Shown here: positions 7,570-14,050 of the stretch, in pieces
How positions within the stretch are numbered: position 1 is the first letter of the stretch
Layout of the letters: each line of letters begins with the position of its first letter
Translations under genes and position numbers: made by a program
Notes under the pieces: model-generated
Seen by the model: the letters and a program-made list of their open reading frames with translations, nothing else
What the model was told of the DNA's origin: nothing
Databases searched by the model: none
Assembly: GCA_035480775.1 (NCBI GenBank)
Contig: DATIHK010000028.1
Location: 1 to 37,495, forward strand
Source of the DNA: DATIHK01 sp035480775
Lineage (GTDB): Bacteria > Patescibacteriota > WWE3 > UBA101185 > UBA10185
Direction of reading: 5' to 3'
Length of the DNA: 37,495 bases

Positions 7570-7646
7570 GGGTGTTTAGCTCAGCTGGTTAGAGCAGACG
7601 TCTTATACACGTCCGGTCCCTGGTTCGAATCCAGGAACACCCACCA
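7570..7646 (+). tRNA. tRNA-Ile with anticodon UAU
   Basis: A full cloverleaf: acceptor GGGTGTT/AACACCC (perfect), D-stem GCTC/GAGC, anticodon stem GACGT/ACGTC with loop CTTATAC, and T-stem CCTGG/CCAGG with TTCGAAT, A73 and encoded CCA. The loop reads anticodon TAT, decoding AUA (Ile). Most bacteria use a CAU tRNA with lysidine for AUA, so a UAU anticodon is uncommon. Confidence 0.9.
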
Positions 7647-7656
7647 TAAATTTAAA

Positions 7657-7685
7657 TTGACCATTTTTCATTATTAACGTATATT
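7657..7685 (+). promoter_or_regulatory. Promoter of the membrane-protein gene at 7721
   Basis: -35 TTGACC (7657-7662), 17-bp spacer, -10 TATATT (7680-7685). The predicted start near 7692 gives a leader of about 29 nt that contains the GGAGG ribosome binding site at 7708-7712. Confidence 0.65.
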
Positions 7686-7720
7686 TTGTTTTAATCAATC
7701 CAACAATGGAGGTTCGGATA

Positions 7721-8146
7721 ATGCCAAACGCATTGGTTATTATTCTCATTTTTTTCTTTTGGATATTGAGTCTGCTAGGAGCTTTACTGGCAAATAGATT
7801 GAATGTTTGGGGAGTTACAACCGGTGTTTTTCAGATGCAGCATCTGGCTTTGAAAAGGATGGCGCTATTTTTATTAATTATTTTAACCCCATTCTTTTTT
7901 TGGCTCTGGCTATTTTTGCAATTCAACAACTGGATTTTTCCGCTTCCTGCTGATGCAAATAAGTACTGGTTTCAAACTTACAGCGGCTGGATATCGATAT
8001 CAGTGAGTTTTTATTTTGGCCTAGGTTTCGGATTTTATATTGCGATATTCGGTTTACATCAAGTTCCTTGGTACACAGCTGGGGGGTTTATGCTTTTTGC
8101 AATCGCTATGATTGTATTATGGGATAGAACTTTTGGACGTAAATAA
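7721..8146 (+). CDS. Small four-helix membrane protein, unknown
   Basis: A 141-residue protein rich in Phe, Trp and Leu, with hydrophobic segments at about 4-24, 48-66, 91-112 and 118-134. I do not recognise it. ATG at 7721 is chosen over the in-frame ATG at 7706 because GGAGG (7708-7712) lies 8 nt before it; the upstream ATG would sit inside that ribosome binding site. The gene has its own promoter and is closed by a hairpin at 8150-8190. This is the pattern of the other SD-led orphan genes of the window. The leader closely resembles that of the gene at 10009. Confidence 0.75.
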   Translation: MPNALVIILIFFFWILSLLGALLANRLNVWGVTTGVFQMQHLALKRMALFLLIILTPFFFWLWLFLQFNNWIFPLPADANKYWFQTYSGWISISVSFYFGLGFGFYIAIFGLHQVPWYTAGGFMLFAIAMIVLWDRTFGRK

Positions 8147-8149
8147 AAA

Positions 8150-8190
8150 CAAGGCCGCTGGTTCTCACTTTTGAGATGCCATAGGCCTTG
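8150..8190. terminator. Bidirectional terminator hairpin between convergent genes
   Basis: CAAGGCC (8150-8156) pairs with GGCCTTG (8184-8190); an inner stem TCTCA/TGAGA (8163-8176) stacks within. Read on the reverse strand the stem is followed by a run of Ts (complement of 8144-8149), so it best serves the recombinase gene. On the forward strand only a loose T-rich tail follows. Confidence 0.6.
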
Positions 8191-8215
8191 CTTCATTATT
8201 TGTCTATTTTACAGT

Positions 8216-9091
8216 TTATAAAACACCAAGTTCAGACTTTTCTTCTTCACCATTGCGTTCTATATATTGCAAATATCGTTCAGTTGTAGAAATTCTTTTG
8301 TGACCAGCAATTTTTGAAACTTGCAATAAACTGGCACCTTGAGCTAAGTGATGGGCAACAAAAGTGTGGCGTAAGTCGTTTACTTTTGCGTGTTCAACTC
8401 CGGCTAATTTAAAATATCGGTCGATGGTTGATCGAATGTTTCGTACTAACAATGCTTTTCCTGTTTTAGTTATAAACAAATATTCACTTTTTTTATCTTT
8501 TGGTCGATCATTGTCCATATACTTTTTAATTCCATCAATAGCAGCTTTATTTAATGGAACTGTTCTAAAGTCTTTGCTTTGTTTTTTTGGAATATAAAGT
8601 GATCCTGGTTCTTTTGTAATATCCATGTTTTCAATTTTAATATCAGCAAGTTCTGAAATTGTTAAGCCAGTTTGTAAAAGAGTTTCAATTATTGCAAATG
8701 TTCTAGAATCATCTTTAGCAGCATCTCTCAAAGCTCGGTATTCTAGTTTTGATAAAATTCGTGGAGCTTTTAAATCGACTTTAGGGTGTTTTAATTGATC
8801 AGCGACATTACTTTGAATATGTCCTTTGTCGACCAAAAATTTAAAAAATGTTTTTGTTGAGTTGGTTTTTCTTGAGATTGATTTTGGAGTATAACTTTCA
8901 TTGGCTAACTTAGCCATGAATTCTTCAAGGTGTGCAAGCTCGATTTCGTGTACCAAATTAACTCCCTTTTTTGAAAGGAAGTCGGTTAATTGCTCTATAT
9001 CTTTACCGTAGGCGATAAGTGTTGAGCTTGATCTGCCTTCGTTTTCTAAGTGTTTTACAAAGCTCTTTTGAGCTATTTCAAGTTTAATCAT
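8216..9091 (-). CDS. Tyrosine recombinase with altered catalytic residues
   Basis: A 291-residue protein with the full two-domain layout of phage-integrase/Xer recombinases: a SAM-like DNA-binding domain (about 1-100) and a catalytic domain. Seen residues are the nucleophile Tyr273 (TTERYLQY), His264 (IAGHKRIS), Arg241 in DLRHTF and basic residues K169/K170/K173 for the beta-hairpin lysine. The usual first catalytic Arg (TGLRxSEL) is Thr144 in TGLTISEL. The usual His of HxLRH is Asn238. Both are clear in the DNA (codons ACA and AAC). The frame is intact, so the protein is made, but strand cleavage may be weak or lost. It could be the cell's Xer protein or a decayed integrase; no flanking att-like repeats were found. 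Confidence 0.85.
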   Translation of the reverse strand: MIKLEIAQKSFVKHLENEGRSSSTLIAYGKDIEQLTDFLSKKGVNLVHEIELAHLEEFMAKLANESYTPKSISRKTNSTKTFFKFLVDKGHIQSNVADQLKHPKVDLKAPRILSKLEYRALRDAAKDDSRTFAIIETLLQTGLTISELADIKIENMDITKEPGSLYIPKKQSKDFRTVPLNKAAIDGIKKYMDNDRPKDKKSEYLFITKTGKALLVRNIRSTIDRYFKLAGVEHAKVNDLRHTFVAHHLAQGASLLQVSKIAGHKRISTTERYLQYIERNGEEEKSELGVL

Positions 9092-9186
9092 AAATATTCA
9101 ATTTCTTTCTAGGGGCATGGAACCAACCATATTATATGCTATTTGCGCGGTTAAGGCAAATCCTATAGGTCAGGTTAACATCAAGC

Positions 9187-9215
9187 TTGATATTAGTCAA
9201 CGATTTGTTTACAAT
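9187..9215 (+). promoter_or_regulatory. Leaderless promoter of the FtsB/DivIC-like gene
   Basis: -35 TTGATA (9187-9192), 17-bp spacer, -10 TACAAT (9210-9215). The ATG at 9223 begins 7 nt after the -10 box, where transcription should start. Confidence 0.65.
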
Positions 9216-9222
9216 AGCCATA

Positions 9223-9594
9223 ATGTCTATGCCTGCTCAGTTAAAATATATAGTCCTATCTATACTTTTTGTGTTGGCCTCGGTCAATTTTACGCGTACA
9301 GCGCTTGATATAGTGCAAAATAGTAAAAGACTAGAAGATCTGCATTCTGATGTTGCCTCTTTACAAAAGCAACAAAGCGACTTAAACGCCTCTATATCCT
9401 ATAAGCAGTCAGTAGACTATATTGAAGAGCGCGCTCGGGATGCCCTAAATTTGATTAAACCTAACGAACAAGCTTTTGTGGTTCCCCAAGGCGCTGGAGT
9501 TTTAGCCGCCGAAGACACTAAGCCGGTTATTTTAAGTACGAAACAGAAACAAGCCTCTAATTTTCAAATGTGGATGCAGCTTTTTCTTAACTAA
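9223..9594 (+). CDS. FtsB/DivIC-like septum protein
   Basis: A 123-residue bitopic membrane protein: a short cytoplasmic tail, one membrane helix at about 7-24, a coiled coil at about 28-62 (KRLEDLHSDVASLQKQQSDL), then YIEERARDALNLIKPNEQAFVVP. That last stretch is the characteristic ARxxLxxxKPGE motif of FtsB/DivIC cell-division proteins. These link FtsL and FtsQ and activate septal peptidoglycan synthesis. The start is placed at ATG 9223 because the promoter puts the transcript start there; an upstream TTG in frame lies inside the -35 box. The C-terminal 40 residues are not conserved in my recollection. Confidence 0.8.
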   Translation: MSMPAQLKYIVLSILFVLASVNFTRTALDIVQNSKRLEDLHSDVASLQKQQSDLNASISYKQSVDYIEERARDALNLIKPNEQAFVVPQGAGVLAAEDTKPVILSTKQKQASNFQMWMQLFLN

Positions 9595-9616
9595 TTAAGT
9601 TAATATTTTGCACTTT

Positions 9617-9645
9617 TTGACACATACACACGGCTTTGATACCAT
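9617..9645 (+). promoter_or_regulatory. Promoter of the initiator tRNA gene
   Basis: -35 TTGACA (9617-9622), 17-bp spacer, -10 TACCAT (9640-9645), 28 bp before the mature tRNA 5' end. Confidence 0.6.
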
Positions 9646-9673
9646 AGCTATGCCTTTCGACTAGTAAGAATAT

Positions 9674-9747
9674 AGCGGGGTGGAGGAATAGTACCTCGTC
9701 AGGCTCATAATCTGAAGGTCCCGGTGCAAATCCGGGCCCCGCAACCA
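9674..9747 (+). tRNA. Initiator tRNA-fMet (CAU), unusual bases
   Basis: The overall sequence follows bacterial initiator tRNA: GCGGGGTGGAG, GTCAGGCTCATAA, CAAATCCGGGCCCCGCAACCA with encoded CCA. Position 1 (A) and 72 (A) do not pair, as initiators require; the usual mismatch is C1-A72. Departures are: the anticodon stem has A29-U41, G30-C40 and G31-U39 instead of three G-C pairs; the D-loop is only 7 nt (AATAGTA) with A in place of G18; the T-loop is TGCAAAT with G in place of T55; and the variable loop is 4 nt. A dedicated promoter precedes it and a long hairpin follows. Confidence 0.88.
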
Positions 9748-9753
9748 AAAAAG

Positions 9754-9828
9754 AATTGCTACCTTTGCCACGAAAACGGTCTCGCGAATACGCTCAGATG
9801 TTTTCTTAGTCAAAGGTAGCAATTTTTT
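9754..9828 (+). terminator. Long-loop hairpin terminator after tRNA-fMet
   Basis: A perfect 14-bp inverted repeat (9754-9767 with 9811-9824) is followed by a T-run to 9828. The 43-nt loop contains a further stem GAAAAC (9772-9777)/GTTTTC (9800-9805). A terminator with so large a structured loop is odd; it could also release a small structured RNA. Confidence 0.65.
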
Positions 9829-9832
9829 ACTG

Positions 9833-9838
9833 TATAAT
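9833..9838 (+). promoter_or_regulatory. -10 box of the second CAU tRNA gene
   Basis: A perfect TATAAT lies 22 bp before the tRNA 5' end at 9860. No good -35 is visible because the preceding terminator stem occupies that place. Confidence 0.5.
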
Positions 9839-9859
9839 AGCCTCGTTAATAGCTATTGT

Positions 9860-9935
9860 GCCAATATAGCTCAGGGGCTAGAGCGGGCGTTTCATAAGCG
9901 CTAGGTCGATGGTTCGAGTCCATCTATTGGCACCA
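9860..9935 (+). tRNA. tRNA with CAU anticodon (elongator Met or Ile2)
   Basis: Acceptor GCCAATA/TATTGGC, D-stem GCTC/GAGC, anticodon stem GGCGT/GCGCT (two G-U pairs) with loop TTCATAA, T-stem GATGG/CCATC with TTCGAGT, A73 and encoded CCA. The anticodon is CAT. The GGCG..CATAA.CGCT.GGTCG region resembles lysidine-type tRNA-Ile2 as much as elongator Met. Since a UAU tRNA-Ile is present nearby, elongator Met is the simpler reading, but I cannot decide from sequence alone. Confidence 0.85.
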
Positions 9936-9950
9936 TAAATTTTTTAAAAA

Positions 9951-9978
9951 TTGACTTTTAATTTTTCTTTGCTATTTT
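9951..9978 (+). promoter_or_regulatory. Promoter of orphan gene at 10009
   Basis: -35 TTGACT (9951-9956), 16-bp spacer, -10 TATTTT (9973-9978). The leader has ATGGAGG at 9997-10003 before the ATG at 10009, and its sequence closely matches the leader of the gene at 7721. Confidence 0.5.
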
Positions 9979-10008
9979 TAACCTAATCGTATCAACATGG
10001 AGGCCTAA

Positions 10009-10353
10009 ATGGCTAAAATCTTTTTGAAAGTCGTTGATAGGCATCGCTCATATTTGAAAAGTCAGATCGAACAATCCGGTCACAAGGTCGTCGACAGCAT
10101 TGATGTCGCTGATGTTTGCTTTGTGACTTTCGAGACAAACAAACTAGCTGTTCGTGCAATTCCAGTGAATCTGCGTTTCAAATTTATCGTAGAGGGCCTC
10201 ACCCACAGCGAGCGCCTTACGCGCAAGCTTCTCGATGATGCCGGTTTGTGGGGATTTCTGGATGTTTGGGATATTTTTCCACCACTCAACCCAGCATCAT
10301 TCAATTTTTCAGAACGACTCGATATCGCTCTACACCGTCTACAGCCAATGTAA
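10009..10353 (+). CDS. SD-led orphan protein, unknown
   Basis: A 114-residue soluble, mildly basic protein that I do not recognise. It starts MAKIFLKVVDRHRSYLKSQI and has alternating strands and helices in the first half, possibly a small Rossmann-like or receiver-like fold (an inference from pattern only). GGAGG lies 6 nt before the start. The gene has its own promoter and a perfect 10-bp hairpin just after it. Its composition is less AT-rich than the neighbouring trpS, with many C-ending codons. It is a clear stand-alone transcription unit placed between a tRNA gene and trpS. Confidence 0.7.
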   Translation: MAKIFLKVVDRHRSYLKSQIEQSGHKVVDSIDVADVCFVTFETNKLAVRAIPVNLRFKFIVEGLTHSERLTRKLLDDAGLWGFLDVWDIFPPLNPASFNFSERLDIALHRLQPM

Positions 10354-10362
10354 ATCTGTTTA

Positions 10363-10395
10363 CTTCTCCCCGCCATCACAAACGACGGGGAGAAG
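10363..10395 (+). terminator. Terminator of orphan gene at 10009
   Basis: CTTCTCCCCG (10363-10372) pairs perfectly with CGGGGAGAAG (10386-10395) over a 13-nt loop, followed by the T-containing CTCTTTAAAT. Confidence 0.7.
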
Positions 10396-10434
10396 CTCTT
10401 TAAATATTTTCCAAATCTGCTAAATTATCCTTAT

Positions 10435-11427
10435 ATGAAAAGAATTCTTACCGGTGACAATACAACCGGAAAATTACATTTAGGACATTTCGTAGGTAGC
10501 TTGGAAAATAGAGTTAAGCTTCAACATGAGTACGAAACCATTATTATTTTAGCTGACATGCACGCCTTAGCTTATCCAAAATATGTAGATAAAGTCGATG
10601 TAGTAGCGGATTCAGTGCGTCAAGTTTTGATGGATAACTTATCTGTCGGACTTGATCCTTCGATTGTTACTTTCTTTAATGAATCTGCAATTCCAGAGCT
10701 TTATGAACTTGCAATAATTTTTAGTATGATCGTGAGTCATGCTCGGGCTATGCGAAATCCAACCATAAAAGAAGAAATTCGCGATAAAAACTTAGGTGAA
10801 AATTATTCGCTAGGATTTATTAACTTTCCGATTCTGATGGCAACAGATATATTAAGTGTCAAAGCCGATGTAGTTCCAGTTGGAGAAGATCAAATTCCAC
10901 ATCTTGAACAAACCCAAGAAATCGCGCGCAAGTTTAATGCGACCTACGGCAATGTTTTTAAAGAAGTTCAATATGTCAGTGGACGCGTACCTCGTTTAAT
11001 CGGCACCGACGGAAATGCCAAAATGACCAAATCTCTAGACAATTGCATTTATCTTTCAGACTCAGAAGCAGAATTAAAACGCCGAGTTATGAGCATGTAC
11101 ACCGATCCAACCAGAATTCATCCTACCGATCCAGGTAAGGTAGAAGACAACCCTGTTTTTATTTATCACGACGCTTTTAATCCCGATAAAGCCGAAGTCG
11201 CTGACTTGAAATCACGATATCAAAATGGTAAAGTTGGGGACGTTGAAGTCAAAGAAAAGTTATTGGCTGTTTTAAACAATTTTCTGGTTCCAATTCGCGA
11301 AAAACGCGCTTATTACGAAGCACATCCAAATGAAGTAAGTGATATTTTAAACGATGGTTCGAAAAAAGTTAGAACAATTGTTACAGCAACACTTTTGGAA
11401 GCAAAAGAAAAGATGAAGTTAAGTTAA
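10435..11427 (+). CDS. trpS: Tryptophanyl-tRNA synthetase
   Basis: A 330-residue class I aminoacyl-tRNA synthetase that charges tRNA-Trp. The HIGH-type motif is TGKLHLGH (residues 11-18). The KMSKS-type motif is KMTKS (196-200) in GTDGNAKMTKSLDN. The dimer-type TrpRS layout and length (about 330) are normal. A TAAATT box (10421-10426) lies 8 bp before the ATG, so the mRNA is probably leaderless; there is no ribosome binding site. The gene is followed by ftsH with a separate promoter. Confidence 0.95.
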   Translation: MKRILTGDNTTGKLHLGHFVGSLENRVKLQHEYETIIILADMHALAYPKYVDKVDVVADSVRQVLMDNLSVGLDPSIVTFFNESAIPELYELAIIFSMIVSHARAMRNPTIKEEIRDKNLGENYSLGFINFPILMATDILSVKADVVPVGEDQIPHLEQTQEIARKFNATYGNVFKEVQYVSGRVPRLIGTDGNAKMTKSLDNCIYLSDSEAELKRRVMSMYTDPTRIHPTDPGKVEDNPVFIYHDAFNPDKAEVADLKSRYQNGKVGDVEVKEKLLAVLNNFLVPIREKRAYYEAHPNEVSDILNDGSKKVRTIVTATLLEAKEKMKLS

Positions 11428-11463
11428 AAAGAACCTCTGCCCACGGAGTATAATATCAAAGCT

Positions 11464-13395
11464 ATGCCAGCAATAAATGATAAATCTAAAAAAGAAATTT
11501 TCGGAGAAAAGAAAAAATCCAGTGAACAAAAATCACGAAATCAAAATAAGTTCTCACAATTAGGCCCAGTTAAAGTTCCTAATAGTATTTTTAAAAACGT
11601 TTTTTTCTATATTTTTATAATTTTAATTGCGTATATGCTATTTGGACTTTTATCTCAAGGTTCATCTATCAAAGATCAAAAGCCTATTAGCGATTTATAT
11701 TCGTTAGCAAAACAAGGAAAAGTTCAAGATATCACTGTCGCAGATAATCGTGTTGAAGTTTTGATGAAAGATGGCACCCAATTTTATTCTGAAAAAGAAG
11801 ACGGAGTTAGTTTTGATCAACTCTTAGTTAATAACGGTGTAGACCGCTCGAAAATTGCCGGTACCATTAATGTTGAACACCGCACAACTTGGGATCAAAT
11901 CATTTCTCCGATTTTAATGTTTGGATTACCTATTTTAATTTTATTTTTTATTTTTAGACAAATGCGTAGTGCCAGCGGTGATATTTTTTCTTTTGGAAAA
12001 TCACGAGCTCGTTTGTTTAATAAAGAACGCACTAAAATTACTTTTAACGATATCGCAGGCAATATCGAAGCCAAACGTGAAATGCTTGAAATTGTAGATT
12101 TCTTAAAAAATCCAGAAAAGTATCGTAAATTAGGTGCCCGTACTCCAAAAGGAGTTTTACTGGTTGGTCCATCTGGAGTTGGAAAAACTTTGTTAGCCAA
12201 AGCAATTGCCGGAGAAGCCAACGTTCCGTTTTTTAGCGTAGCAGGTTCAGAATTTATGGAAATGTTAGTCGGAGTTGGTTCAGCTCGCGCGCGTGATTTA
12301 TTTGCTATGGCTAAAGCTGCGCAACCGAGTTTGATTTTTATTGATGAAATAGACGCCATTGGTCGTCAACGAGGAATGGGAATTGGTGGCGGTCACGATG
12401 AACGCGAACAAACTTTAAATCAAATATTAATCGAAATGGACGGATTTGATGAAAGAACCGACGTAATTGTAGTTGCAGCCACTAACCGACCAGATATGCT
12501 CGATCCGGCTTTAATTCGTGCTGGACGTTTTGATCGAAAGATTTCAATTCCGTTGCCAGATAAAACTGACCGTGCAGAAATAATTAAAATTCATATGCGG
12601 GGCAAACCATTTGCTGAAAATGTTCAAATCGAAAAGATTGCTAGAAAAACAGTAGGCTTTAGTGGAGCAGATATCGAAAATATGTTAAATGAAGCCGCAA
12701 TTTTAGCTGCTCGAGAAAATCGCACGACAATTAGCGAAGCCGATCTGGAAGAGGCCGCACTAAAAGTCACTATAGGGTCAGAACGCAAAACATTGCAATC
12801 AGATTCAGAACGAAAAATGGTAGCTTATCACGAAGCTGGGCACGCTCTGGTAGCAACCAATATGCCAGAAATTGATCCGGTATCCCGTATTTCAATTGTC
12901 GCTCGAGGAGGCTCGTTGGGTCATACCAGTTTTCCACCAGAACGTGATCGATATAACGAAACTCGCACTCGTCTGCAATCTTTAATTGCCACTATGCTCG
13001 GAGGTAGAGCTGCTGAAGAAAATGTTTTTAACGAATTAACAGTTGGAGCGTCTGATGATATTGATCGTGCTACAAATGTTGCTCGTAAAATGGTTACAGA
13101 GTATGGAATGAGTGATTTAGGTCCCATTTCTTATGAAGGTAAAAATTCTGGAAATTGGGTAGCCCGCGAAATGGGTGAATCTATAAACTACAGCCAAGAA
13201 ATGGCAGCCAAAATCGATGTAGAAGTCGCAAAGATTATTGATACTGCCTTTAGTGCAGCAAAGAAGATACTAGCTGAAAAACGCGAAACTCTCGACAAAA
13301 TTGCTCAAAGACTTTTAGAAAAAGAAACTTTAGATGCCGAAGAATATCTATCGATAATAGGAATTCCAAAAATTAGTGATACAAATATATCGTAA
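11464..13395 (+). CDS. ftsH: FtsH membrane AAA+ zinc protease
   Basis: A 643-residue membrane-bound, ATP-dependent metalloprotease that degrades misfolded membrane and regulatory proteins. Order seen: polar N-terminus of about 44 residues, membrane helix (45-63), extracytoplasmic domain (64-145), second helix (148-165), AAA+ module with Walker A GPSGVGKT (235-242), Walker B LIFIDEID (290-297) and second region of homology ending AGRFDRK, then the zinc site HEAGH (456-460) and the C-terminal protease domain. A TATAAT (11449-11454) ends 9 bp before the ATG, leaving almost no leader. The 3' end overlaps a convergent methyltransferase gene by 23 bp. Confidence 0.97.
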   Translation: MPAINDKSKKEIFGEKKKSSEQKSRNQNKFSQLGPVKVPNSIFKNVFFYIFIILIAYMLFGLLSQGSSIKDQKPISDLYSLAKQGKVQDITVADNRVEVLMKDGTQFYSEKEDGVSFDQLLVNNGVDRSKIAGTINVEHRTTWDQIISPILMFGLPILILFFIFRQMRSASGDIFSFGKSRARLFNKERTKITFNDIAGNIEAKREMLEIVDFLKNPEKYRKLGARTPKGVLLVGPSGVGKTLLAKAIAGEANVPFFSVAGSEFMEMLVGVGSARARDLFAMAKAAQPSLIFIDEIDAIGRQRGMGIGGGHDEREQTLNQILIEMDGFDERTDVIVVAATNRPDMLDPALIRAGRFDRKISIPLPDKTDRAEIIKIHMRGKPFAENVQIEKIARKTVGFSGADIENMLNEAAILAARENRTTISEADLEEAALKVTIGSERKTLQSDSERKMVAYHEAGHALVATNMPEIDPVSRISIVARGGSLGHTSFPPERDRYNETRTRLQSLIATMLGGRAAEENVFNELTVGASDDIDRATNVARKMVTEYGMSDLGPISYEGKNSGNWVAREMGESINYSQEMAAKIDVEVAKIIDTAFSAAKKILAEKRETLDKIAQRLLEKETLDAEEYLSIIGIPKISDTNIS

Positions 13396-14002
13396 AGTCG
13401 TGCGACATATAGTCGTGGCGCAGAGTTACTTTAAAAGTTAAATTTTTACACCAATCGAACATTTCACACGGGTCCATATAAGCTATTTTAATTTCTTGGT
13501 GTTCTTCGTCTATAGCTGCGTTGTGTTTGGCTAATTCTGAATACTTGCTCGGTAAGTTAAACGCCACGCCTTTGTTAGCCAAAAAAAACATTTTAGAAAT
13601 AGCTTTTTTTACATATTCTTTGTGATTTGGCATTTCGATATTTAGAGCTCCACTACAGAATACATAGTCATAATTTTTGCCAAAATCTTGTTCTAAAAAG
13701 TCTGCGCAATGAACTCTTATTTGTGGATATTTTACTTTACTCAAATTGCAAGATTCTGGAGTAAATTCACATCCGGTATAATCGATATTCTTAAAGTTTT
13801 TGTTTAAGTAATGGTAAAAGTCGCCTAATCCGCTTCCAACATCTAAAATAGATTGATTGTCTAAAGTTTGGGTAATTTCGGATAAGACTTTGAAACGAGT
13901 TATCTGGCTTTCTAGAGAATTCCAGGCAATTGAACGCGGGCCATACAAGCCGTATTTTTTTAAACTAGTTTCATAAAAAGATTTAATGTTCGCTTCAAGC
14001 AT
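13373..14002 (-). CDS. SAM-dependent class I methyltransferase
   Basis: A 209-residue protein with a Rossmann methyltransferase core. Motif I is ILDVGSGLGDFYHYL (about residues 52-66), followed by an acidic end of strand 2 (YTGCEFTPES) and motif IV-like YDYVFCSGALN. The substrate is unknown; the closest impression is a trans-aconitate/UbiE-like small-molecule methyltransferase. It overlaps the 3' end of ftsH on the opposite strand by 23 bp and diverges from the exonuclease gene across 48 bp, where both strands carry TATA-like -10 boxes (14035-14041). Confidence 0.85.
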   Translation of the reverse strand: MLEANIKSFYETSLKKYGLYGPRSIAWNSLESQITRFKVLSEITQTLDNQSILDVGSGLGDFYHYLNKNFKNIDYTGCEFTPESCNLSKVKYPQIRVHCADFLEQDFGKNYDYVFCSGALNIEMPNHKEYVKKAISKMFFLANKGVAFNLPSKYSELAKHNAAIDEEHQEIKIAYMDPCEMFDWCKNLTFKVTLRHDYMSHDFTIYLYH

Positions 14003-14050
14003 TTAATGATGGGCAGAATCCTCTGATCTCGATTATACTACATATATATT

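Noticed and set aside
7342..7677. A 111-codon frame running through the FN3-like gene and the tRNA-Ile gene
   Set aside because: It overlaps a real gene in another frame and reads through a perfect tRNA cloverleaf; the QLVRADVLYTSGPWFESRNTHH-like part is the well-known translation of a tRNA.
9117..9308. A 63-codon forward frame before the FtsB-like gene
   Set aside because: It covers the promoter of the FtsB-like gene and overlaps it in another frame; no ribosome binding site.
8216..9935. A mobile element bounded by the tRNA genes and the recombinase
   Set aside because: I found no direct repeat of a tRNA 3' end on the other side of the recombinase gene, and the neighbours are ordinary core genes.
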